NCBI RefSeq assembly: GCF_026151205.1
Contig: NC_087080.1
Coordinates: 9,203,720 to 9,267,719, forward strand
Origin: Bolinopsis microptera
Taxonomy: Eukaryota; Ctenophora; Tentaculata; Lobata; Bolinopsidae
Length of the DNA stretch: 64,000 nucleotides
Reading direction: 5' to 3'
Within the stretch, counting starts at the first letter, position 1. Every line of letters starts with the position of its first letter. The position numbers and the translations under genes are program-made. The notes under the pieces are model-generated. The model worked only from the letters and a program-made list of their open reading frames with translations, ran no database searches and was not told where the DNA came from. This document shows positions 27,001 to 39,000 of the stretch, in pieces.

Positions 27001-30000
27001 TGTTACCTCCAATTGTGACCTCTTTGTTTCCAGAAGTGTCTTCGAGTCTGAGGGCAACAGGAGCTCTGATGTCGAGTCGAGGGTAGAGTTTAACATGTGT
27101 GGAGAGGTATTTTCCTGTGCCATCACTTCTCAGAACTACAGTGTCTCCTAGCTCCTTCTCCCGGTCAATTATCTCGTCTATATGTGCTGATATCAACTTG
27201 GGTTGTCCGTAGTAGGATTCTATGAGAGCTGCAAACTCAGATACTTGACTTGTCTTGAACTGGTTCTGGAGCTCTGTTCTCAGCGACATCACCTGGTTCT
27301 TCAGCTCCCTCACCTCATCCCAGGCTTGTGGAGTCAAGAATTTAAGGTCAGAGTCCTGCTGAGCCAGCATGTCAGTAAGTCGAGAGTGTACGTTGAGGAG
27401 CTCAACAGATATGCCCACAATATCGTCTGTTTTAGCTTGTAGGGGGAAGAGGTACCGTTTAAAGGAGTCGGGAGCACCGGGGATGGTCCAGACAGCTGCG
27501 TACTCAACCTCTCTTACGGTGGAGAACTCCAACACACTCTTAGCGAAGTCAATAGCGTACTGGATACAAGCCTCGATATCAGGTTTAGGAGGTTCGGTGT
27601 CACTTCCACTCGCGTAAAGGGACACTTCAAGAGAGCTTGACTCTCGGATCTCCGCCATCTTTGCAGCAAACTCAGCCTCAGCTCCAAACGTACCGGTGGA
27701 TACCCCAAGTTTAGTGTCCAGCTCTTTTTTCTGCTCCTGAGATGTACTGGAGAACTTCATTACTAGCACCATCTTCCCTCCCAGATTATCTTCCTGAGGT
27801 AGTGAGTACCGTATGTCTCCACGAACCTATCATACTCCTCGCTATCCAGCAACTTCTGTGCCACTTCAGTGAACTGAGCCCCGGTTGCTATCTCGGTGTC
27901 AGTGATCGCTTCCACACTCGCCACCAACACTGAGTCCAGTGAAGTGATCTTTGTCTCGGTCAGGAACTTAACAGAAGCAGATCCCTCCACCCCCATGTAG
28001 CTAGCTGAAGCTGATATCCCTCCCGAGAAAGACGTCAGAAACTCCTCCCTAGACTTGCACAACTTGATCTTGTAGGTACACTCAATATACCCCCCTGACT
28101 GGAGTCCCCTGCTGACTTCCACGGCTGTGTTGTAGGTCCTCTGGAGGTTCACTGTGTTGTATCCTGTTCCAAACTCTACGTTAGCCTGGCTAGTGGGGAA
28201 GTTGTCCTTTATCACGGTGACACCTTGTATATCATCACTGTGGAACGCACTTGCTGTGGCTAACAGGATGAAAACCAACATCTTCACAAACGTCCGATAA
28301 GTAATTCTATCGATAGGATCTATAACTCATGTATTTATACTATCGGTGATGGGCGAGCTTCAACAACACGTCATGTCAGATCAGCGCTTTTAATAAGTTG
28401 AAGAAAACAGCTGCCCCCAATTAAATAACGGAGGGAGGGCAAACATATTGTCAACAAAACACCATCAGTCGTCATGTTGAGTTATATTGTAACAAAGGGT
28501 CTCTTTGTTCGAAGGGGAACAATGAGGGACAAGAAGGGACAGGTGGTACTAGGCGGGGGTAACGTCACAAACCATCCGACAATCCCCCTGGCTTAAAAAC
28601 GCTCCTGACAGTTACTCAACACACTACAGCTGAGTCAGATAAATAAGACCGTAAACTTGACGGAATACAGATCCTATTGTTTAAATTCACGTACTTGACG
28701 TGTGAAAGAAACCTGGTGGATTATTACTTTTAAATGCAGTGGGGTGTGACTCCAGATTACAGAATTATATGTCACCGCGTTCTCGATGATTCTCTAGCAA
28801 ATTAATAAATGTTGAATAGTAAACTTTATAACTTCATTAATGTATAAAAGTACAAAATATTAAAAGATTAAAGTATTCTCACTTCTCTCGCAGTCGAAAT
28901 TGTTACAGTTCTGGATTTCTTGATCATTTCCAGGACACAAGGAGGTGTCGCTGTTCTCACAGACCCTGGAGCGGGTCCTGGTACCTCCATCACACTCTTC
29001 CGAGCACTGTCCCCAGGGGGTCCACTTAGACCAGGCTGGTGGGGAGGTGAGGTGTTAATAGTTGGTGGGGAGGGGGGCGGGGGGAGGTGAGGTGTTAATA
29101 GTTAGTGGGGTCGGAGGGGGGAGAGTTGTTAATAGTTAGGGGGGCGGGGGGGGGGGGGGCTGAGGTGTTAATAGTTAGTGGGCAGATGACTTGTTAATAA
29201 TAGGATATCCTGAATTCTGAAATGGGCAATCTGGATAAACTTGTTTTAGTACGATTTAGACCTTTTGTCGCTGCTCGCGTGCTTTCGCTAAAATTGAAGC
29301 CTAAACGTTAAAATATCAAGAGAATATCAACATAGGTATTTTAAATAGAATGAAACTTACTGAGAATCACAATGATATCCATGGACTCCTCGTCCTCACC
29401 CTCGTAGTTAACCGCAGTGACTGTGTACTCTCCACTGTCTGATACTGTAGCGTTGGTAATCTGTGTGGATATAAACGTTACAGGGGATACAGGACTTGAA
29501 AAAGAGCTAGCAGATAAAAGAGTATGATCTTATCAAGATGGGGGACGGTGGTCATAATATTACAGTTAGAAATGGTTAACGATATCACTTTTGAATATCT
29601 AAAACATATAATCAGCCTTTCTATTTGGAAATAAAACTGACGAGTTTCTATCCCTTACTTTCAACATGTAGACATTGTCGTTGTTGAAGATAGTGACCCT
29701 CTGGTCGATCTTCACTTCTACGCCTCCTTTCTTCCACACAACCGAAATTGGAGCTGATCCTGATACCTAAACGAGCAATCCTTAAGGTTTGGTACATTTG
29801 ACGGTTTCAAATTAAAATGTTGGAGATTTTGATTGTAAGGTTGTAACTAAGCTAACACAAGATCAGGTAATAGAAAATGTAAGCAGAATAAAAGACAGTA
29901 AAGGAACTAACCTCGCATGAGAGGATTACTGAATCTCCTCTAGGGATAATCTCCTCGCTCACACCAAACGATTCTATAACTGGCGGTGTTGGGCAGGCGG

Positions 30001-33000
30001 GCATTTTACAAACTCGCTCCTGACTGTTTGAAGTATCTTGGCAGAGAGCCGTTTCCCCGTTAAGTGTTTCAGTGCATGTCTCTTGTCTGTATTGGACACC
30101 AAGTCCACAGGTCACGTCACAGCTAGACCACTCGGTGAAACCGACTGGAGCTGAAGTAGTGAGATAGTGAAATAGTGAAATAATGAAATAGTGAAATAGT
30201 GAAATAGTGAAATAATGAAATAGTGAAATAGTGAAATAGTGAAATAATGAAATAGTGAAAAAGTGAAAAAGTGAAAAAGTGAAAAAGTGAACTTACTCTC
30301 GACGTTAACTACAACAGTTTGAGAATCAGTGCTGATAGAGTTGGTAGCACTGGCGGAGTACTCTCCAACATCGTCCTCGTTAAAGTTGGTGATGGTGAGT
30401 GTGTAGTGGGTCTTGTTAAGAGGAGCTATCAAGTATTTGTCACTGGGTTCTAGCACCTGGGAGAGGGGTTGGTTAGGATAATATCTTGTGGGAAATAGCT
30501 CTGTTTGGTTTTAATTCCAGCGTTTCTTTGTTGGATTTGGGTCAGTTGAGATTATAATTTTCAATTCTGTCATTGATATATAGCTCAAAGTATACCTTGT
30601 TGTAGAGAGTCCAGGTGATATCTGGTCGTGGTGCTCCCTCAACCTTGGCAACTATTGTTATTCTGGTATCTTCATTCATAGAGGGTCCGTAGATCATGAC
30701 ATCATCGGGTATTTTCTTGGTGACGTCATCAGCATCAATCGTGATGTCATCAGGAGTTGAGATGTCATTGTCACTTTGGGAGAAGTCCACTAGGGACATT
30801 GTTACCTCCTCTGAGGACAATTCGTATGAGAGAAGGTAAGCAGGTTTGTCACATACGGGACATACGAGAAAGAGCCCAATTGATTAGTCTAGAAAAATTA
30901 AGAATAAACTGGCCGGTAGCGCTTGCCAGCACTGCAATGAAATATTTAATCAGACGCGGTATTTGCTGAGTATTATAACAGCATTAACTTATAAACATAC
31001 CAAAGACCGTGATGATACCGACTTCAGAGTCTGATCCTTTGCCATTTACAGCGTTACACGTGTAGGCACCACTTTGGCTGGCGTCCCTTATCTTCATTGT
31101 CAGAACTGCCTTCACTGTTCCTGTGAGAAAGAGAGCTCTCAACTTTGATATTATTAATAAAACAAATGGAACTTTCACCAAATTTTGAGTTTCGCTTTTC
31201 GATCCTACGAAGTGCTCGGTGATCATTTTTGTTCATAAATGTCACACATCAAATAAAAATATGAGATAAATTTAGGAGACATATGTATTTGACTAACCAT
31301 CATCTTCAAATGTGACATCTATCTGCTGAGGGATCCCCTTCTTGAGGATGTATATTTGAGGGAGAGGGTCTCCAGATGCAATACAAGTTATCTTTGTCTT
31401 AGTTCCAATGAAGACTGTACGGTCTTCTGGGCCCGTTAGAATTATCGGTACCTCTGGTTCTGCAAATAGGTGCGGTTAATTAGTGGTTAATCAATTAGTG
31501 GTTAATTAATTAGTGGTTAATTAATTAGTGGTTAATTAATTAGTGGTTAATTAATTAGTGGTTAATTAATTAGTGGTTAATTAATTAGTGGTTAATTAAT
31601 TAGTGGTTAATTAATTAGTGGTTAATTAATTAGTGGTTAATTAATTAGTGGTTAATTAATTAGTGGTTAATTAATTAGTGGTTAATTAATCAGTGATTAA
31701 TTAATTAGTGGTTAATTAATTAGTGGTTAATTAATTAGTGGTTAATTAATTAGTGGTTAATTAATTAGTGGTTAATTAATTAGTGGTTAACTAGTGCTGT
31801 TGAGCTGACGAGTCTAATTGACTGGCAGGCTCACAAAAGAAACTAAAACTTGCATAAAATCATTAACAATAACAAATCACCAATTGAAAGGTGAAATAAT
31901 CAAAGTAACAAACCATTAATTTGAACTGCAACTGTTACATTAACAGACTCGTAGTTGTTGGTAGCAGTACAGATGTAATCATCACTATCAGAACCGTCAG
32001 TTGATGTCAGTACTAGGGTACCGTCAGGGAGGATCTCAGCTGAGGCTGGTATCTGGGCAGATGTGTTAAATGTTAGATGGCAGGAGTCTAGTGATAACAG
32101 AATGAAGGAGAAGAATGTCTACTATTTTCATCGTATTATATTTGCTAGAATTTATTCAAGGTTAACCAAACAACCATAAAGAGAATCACTGGCTAATAAT
32201 ATCATCAAATCATACTTCTAGTTTCGGGATAGCCTGTAGCAGGCAACGCCCGATACTAATGTATCTACAGACTTACACAAGTTCAAGTAAGTAGGAAAAT
32301 ATTTCATGCTAGGCATGTGGCTAATAATATAACCTTACCTCCTCCCCACTCTTCCTGCTCCAGGTTATAACAGGTTCAGGGTGACCAATAACGTTAACTG
32401 AGAGCCGGACCTCTTGTCCTGACTTTACGGTCACATCTTCTGGTTCAAGTGTGAACTCTATCGGACCTGAGACATAGACAATGATTGTTAAACCCGGGTT
32501 AGCGGTACCTTACTTATTAGCCATTACCTTACTTATTACCTTAGTTATTATCTTACTAATTACCTTACTTATTACCTTACTTATTAGCCATTACCTTACT
32601 TATTACCTTACTTATTACCTTACGTATTACCTTACTTATTACCTTACTTATTACCTTACTTATTACCTTACTTATTACCTTACTTATTACCTTATTACCT
32701 TACTTATTACCTTACTTATTACCTTAGTTATTACCTTAGTTATTATCTTAGTTATTACCTTACTTATTACCTTAGTTATTATCTTACTAATTACATTACT
32801 TATTACCTTACTTATTAGCCATTAGCTTACTTATTACTCGTATTCATTACCCATCCTGACTTGAATCCGTCATTTGTAGGTTTTAGACCATGTCTTGAGT
32901 ATGATCTCATTTTCAATATATTTATATTTAGATAAAAGATTAGTTTCCTTTATCATGTTTACATGAATACAATAAATTCCGAACAGTCACCATACAAGTA

Positions 33001-36000
33001 TGCGACAAATATATATAATGTTCTGATCCGGATATTATTGTTATCATTTTCCTAGCGAGTATGATCTCATTTATCAATATATTTCTACCATCAATATGGC
33101 CCTTTTTCAATAAGAGGTTCAGTGGCTCGAGTAACTTACGTTTAACAAAGACAGTAGCCTCGATAGAGATGGATTCCCTGGAGTTCTGAGCGACACACTG
33201 GTAGGTTCCAGAATCGTGTATGTTAGCAGGTGCTAGAAGTAATCCACCAGTCTTAAGGGGGATCACTGACTCTGAGGCTTCTACTGGGTATTTGTCCTGG
33301 AGGGAGGTGGTTAGGAGTGTTTAATTTATGTAAATATTTAAACTTTTACAAATTATTAAATTTATAAAAGAGTTTAAATAACGTTTATATAATGTTTAAT
33401 AAAATTAAACATATTTAAAATTCGTAATGAGGAGTGGTAGATAAATAAGTAGGTGATATAAAATAATGAACTTCAGAATTTTGCGAGGATATCAGAAATT
33501 TAAATGATAAAAATCTCCTAAATTTAGCAATTAAATCGCCATTCTGTATTAACTAATAAAACTAATAATAAATGTTGCTGTAAGATACAGTTGAGAGAGA
33601 ACTAGTTGGAACAGTACCTTGAACCATGTGATAGCTGGAACAGGAAGAGCATCAGCCGCGCACAGCAGCACGTGGTGAGTTCCCTCATCTATTACTGTGT
33701 TCTCTGGAGTCTCAATGTAGATCAGCTTCCCTGAGGGGAGGAGTTGTGTTAGAGGGAGGAGGAGAACTTTATATAAAGAAGAATCGAGATTTACTTTATC
33801 AGTATATAATTCATAACCAATTCCGAAGCAATCATCCTTATTGAAATGTTTGTTGATTTAATCGAAGTAAAATTTCTATCGAGGATTATTTCGATCGAAG
33901 GTAGTCCAAAGTTAAGTTAAGGGGGGGGGGGGGGGGGCCAATGGATATTTTTTTGTGAAACTTGATTTCGAGATAGTAGTTGACCAACAAACAAAGACCA
34001 GTGACCGAACTTTTGAGGGGGTCCCAGACCCCAACCGCCAAACGGTGCGCGCAGGGCAGCCACGCCCATATTTGGTCCAAATTAGGCCCAATTTAGCCAA
34101 ATACCCTGAACATGCCCAAAACCAAGGTTTATGGTGCTCTACTTGTAGCTAGTGGTCTTCTGAACTCGTATATGAAATTTCATCAAGATTGGACGAAAAA
34201 TGACTGAGTTATGAGCCAAAAACCATATGCCCATATTTGGGCATACGCACCAAATTTGGTAGAGTTCGGCCCATAAATTGGCCAAATATCAATATTTTTG
34301 AATGAAACTTACTTTATATGAAAGGTAAGCCTAAACTACATATTATCTTTAAGTTATAGCTTTATATCTGTTTAAATGTGGATACTAAGGCGAAAAAACC
34401 ACAAAAAATGAACTAAATTGCCCATATCTCGGTTCGCAATATTTGCGGAATTGATCTCATTAAAATTGTAACAACTCAATCAGTTTTCAAAATTTTTGCA
34501 TGAAATTTTCGGAATCGACTCGAAATTGCATTTCCACCTTATTTTAAATACGGATTTTTGATTTAGGCCTCCAAAAAAATTTGGCGGCCAAATTCCAAAA
34601 TTATCTCACAAAAATTCAGAATTTGGCCGCCAAATTTTTTTGGAGGCCTTAATCAAAAATCCGTATTTAAAATAAGGTGGAAATGCGATTTCGAGTCGAT
34701 TCCGAAAATTTCATGCAACAATTTTGAAAACTGATTGAGTTGTTACAATTTTAATGAGATCAATTCCGCAAATATCGCGAACCGAGATATGGGCAATTTA
34801 GTTCATTTTTTGTGGTTTTTTCGCCTTAGTATCCACATTTAAACAGATATAAAGCTATAACTTACTGATAATATGTAGTTTAGGCTTACCTTTCATATAA
34901 AGTAAGTTTCATTCAAAAATATTGATATTTGACCAATTTATGGGACGAAATCTACCAAATTTGGTGCGTATGCCCAAATATGGGCATATGGTTTTTGGCT
35001 CATAACTCAGTCATTTTTTGTCCAATCTTGATGAAATTTCATATACGAGTTCAAGAGACTACTAGCTACAAGTAGAGCACTATAAACCTTGGTTTTGGGC
35101 ATGTTCAGGGTGTTTGGCTAAATTGGGCCTAATTTGGACCAAATATGGGCGTGGCTGCCATGCGCGCACCGTTTGGCGGTTGGGGTCCGTGACCCCCTCA
35201 AAAGTTCGGTCACTGGTCTTAGTTTGTTGGTCAATTGCTATCTCGAAATCAAGTTTCACAAAAAAATACCCATTGGCCCCCCCCTTAAGTAAGTTGATAG
35301 TGAAAAGGGATTGATTAATTAATTAATTAATTAATTTAATAAGTGCTCACTCCAGATGACGACACGGAAGTCCTGGAAATCAGTTCCGTACATGTTGCTA
35401 GCAGTGCACCGGTACCACTCCACCATGTTCTCTTCCGCTTGTATCCTGATGATACTCGTCACTGTTGATACCTGGAGGGAGCCGATGTGCTGATGTCGAG
35501 TTAGAGAATGCGATCAAGAATAGAGGTCTCGTGATTAGCACGTGGGAATAGAGGTCTCGTGATTAGCAGGAATAGTGGTCACAATATTAGCAAATAATTC
35601 TAGTAATCAGTAGATTATGGAGGATCATGCTACAACCTATCTAAAAAACTAAACTTATCTAAATGCTCAAGAGCATTTAGATAAGTTTCGCAATTCGCAG
35701 GCCTGAAAATTCCCCAAAACCCCTCCACCAACCTCCATGAGAGCAATGTCCTCAGTTCTGTAATATCCCCTGTACTTCACATCCTCTATACCCTCATTCC
35801 TGGGGATGATGGTCTGGGTGTTGGTGGGGGTACCCCTTCCTGAACACATCATCTGGATGTTATCTCCCAGCTCCACGTAGTAGGTCACCGCCGGAGACAG
35901 GATGGTGGAGGTACGGCAGTCTGGAGGAAGAGACCAGGTTAGTGTGGAGAAGGAAGGGAGACAGATAAGAAATTTACTCGGACATGTTCTGTCAAAAGTG

Positions 36001-39000
36001 CAACAAGTCACTTGTGAGATGCACTTATCGTAACCAAAAACGTGAAGACTTTGAATTGGCATTTATTTCGAATAAATGCAAAGATTCTAGTGAATACTCA
36101 CTTATTCTTAAAACAGTAAAGTAAGCCATGGATGTAATGTCTGATCCTTCGATCATCTCCCACTGGGATCCATTCCAAGTTAACACAACACCTTGAGCAG
36201 CTTCCTTATCATCATCATCATCATCCTTAACAATACCACCATCAGTCATGACGTCATCATCCTTCTTGGTGACGTCATCATCAGTGACGTCATCACCAGG
36301 TGACGAGCCCATTATCTCGGGAGTACTGAACAGTCTGGTGATGTGTACTCGTGATATCTCCACAAGACGTCCGAACCTGATGTTCTCGAAGGGAAGAGAG
36401 AAAATGGTTTGATCGTCCTTGTGTGTGAGGATCAGGTTGGGTCCGTTCAGGGACATGGAGGATATGGAGCTGAGGGGACGGAGTAAGACGGAACCAGTCT
36501 CTGTTACGTTATGAATACCTGCCGGGATTATGTTTTAGAACATTTATTGCTTACTTTTCTAATAATTTATTGCTTACTTTTCTTTAAAATGAAGTATCAG
36601 TTCATCTGAATATTTTGATTTATAACAAAGTTAAGTTTCAAAAAGTATCCACAAAAACCCGCAATATGAGGGAAATTCGAGGAATGATCAGCCATTAAAG
36701 CTACTTGAATATTTATGTAATTTACATAAATATTTATTTAATTTACTAAAATATCCATCGAATTTACTTAAACATTTATGTAATATACTTGAATATTTAT
36801 TTAATTTATTCAAATATCCATTTAATTTATTTATTACTATCTAATTAGCAGCTATCTCTCACCTCTCTTATTAAGAACAAGTATAGTCTTGTAGGTGTCA
36901 GGTAAGCTAACAACAGAGTAAGCGAAGCTGATACCCTGGTGTAGAGTAGGGTAGGTGGTGTAGGCTCTGGATATCAACAGTCTGTTGTCTGTGTCTGAGT
37001 AGTATAATGTACCTTCCCATGACACGTGTAAAACCTGGGGACGGTAACAATTATCACGTGGGTTGGACAGGTATTAGAATTAATCTAAAAACGTTTAATT
37101 AACACAGGTTTCTACTTTATAGCTCAGTGAAATAAACATGAGCAGAATCTGAGTATTTGCGTTCACAACTACGGGTTTAAAATGTCTAATTTCAGGTCCT
37201 GACTGTGTTAATTGAGGTACACTCTTCTGGAGATTATAAATACCTTGAAGTCTGGTTTGAAGATGACACTACCCCGTGTCTTCTTCTGCTCGTCCAGCTC
37301 AGTTATCTTGTGTTTCTTTATCTCTCCAGTTGTTAGCACTATGTAGATCATACCACCTTCGTTATCAATAGCAGCACACTCAACCTGTAAAACTCTCGTT
37401 TAATTATTTAATATATCAACCAAATAAGGTCCTAGGGCTCCTTTTATTTATACATTAAATAAACGGGCCTAGCGGTGATTTAAGCTAATCTACACCAGTT
37501 AACACAGGAATATCAGGTAAAACTCTAACATGAGTACACTCAAGTGACAAGTTAGTGACACAAGTTCCTACCTCGGTGAAGCCAGGTATCCTGGTCCAGG
37601 AGTCTGTGTAGTCTGCAGCAGTGTGGAGACGTCTGTCATACCCTACTCCTATTATCTTGCCTGCAGTTTACGGGATTTAAAATACTGATTCTGTTATATT
37701 ATATTTATTTAAAAACCCAAATAGGGCCTAGTAGTCCTAATAAGCATTTTTTAAATAATTAAAAAAGAGAATAGAAATATTCGATAGGCTTACAGGTTGA
37801 ATTTAAAGAATTACGGGTCAATTATGCGAATCAACACCAATTAGTCTACATATTCTTACCGTTATAGTGTCCCACGATATGTAACATGGGTATCCTTGTG
37901 ATAGTAGGTTTCCACATACTCCCAATACCAGTCTTGAAGAGGGAGTATCCAGAGGTACGCTGAGTTGCCACCATCTCGTCAGAGACCACAGCTATAGAGG
38001 TCAGAGAGTCCTTGTTGGATACCCACTGGGTACCGTCTATACGTCTGATATGAGGATACCAGGTTTGAGAAGACAGATTGAGAAGACGATAATCCGCATG
38101 TAGTTGTTGATGATATTATAACGAGTTTTAAGTGATCGAAGTTATCAGAATCTTCCAAATATCATAAGCCTAACCCGGGGGGATTGTCCTAACAATCCAA
38201 CAAGGGTAAACGCTTAGTCCTACCTGTGAAGAAGGTCGAAAGTGGATACATCTGTAGCCAGGAGCTTGACAGCACCCAACTCAGAGTACACAGCAATGGA
38301 GTTAACACAGCAGGAGTCAGGAAGGAGGGTGAGGTACTCTTGTCGGCCGGTCAGAGGGTAGGTGTAGACTTGGTAATCTGCCAGCACTAGATACAACACC
38401 TGGCAGAGGGAGTGTGTTTATACAGTCAATACAGGGAGGGGTGAGAGTCAACACTTTGCTCATTCAAATCCCACCTCGTTAAAGAAGACTCTAAGGGTGG
38501 CATATTGTGATGCCTAAAGGCTGTAAACTGTACTAATCTAAGTCCTAAGTTAAGTTTTAACTTGTGGTGAAGAGTGTTGCATGACCACAGTGAAAAATGA
38601 AAATGAACCGTACCTGTTGGTAAACAGCAGCATCTAGAACACCAGTAGTGATGAAGATAGGATAAAAGGTGAGATGGTCGGGTGATATGTACATATTACC
38701 GTCACCCAGTGTTGCCAGGTACTGTGGTTCTGAAAAAGAACGGGGTTATCTTTTAGAGGAATAATTTATTAATAATTTAACACTTTTTTAACTGTTAAAA
38801 CATAATTTGCAGTAGAAGTTTTTGAATAATATTTTAATATAATATTTTTAATATATCAACATGTCTGGCCAACTTCTTTGCCGTCCACAAGAGACTCACC
38901 TATAATGGTAATCTTGACAACAAGTGACTCACCTATAATGGTTACCTTGACAACAAGTGACTCACCTATAATGGTAACCTTGACAACAAGTGACTCACCT

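Noticed and set aside
26500-28882. Giant gene ending before the MACPF gene, with a new gene starting below 26495
   Set aside because: Exon 28883-29035 ends in a proper phase-1 donor and exon 26348-26495 begins with a phase-1 acceptor, so the transcript plausibly passes over the nested gene.
32481-32825. Plus-strand Leu/Ile/Thr/Tyr repeat ORF
   Set aside because: Translation of the TTACCTTACTTA minisatellite, no gene context.
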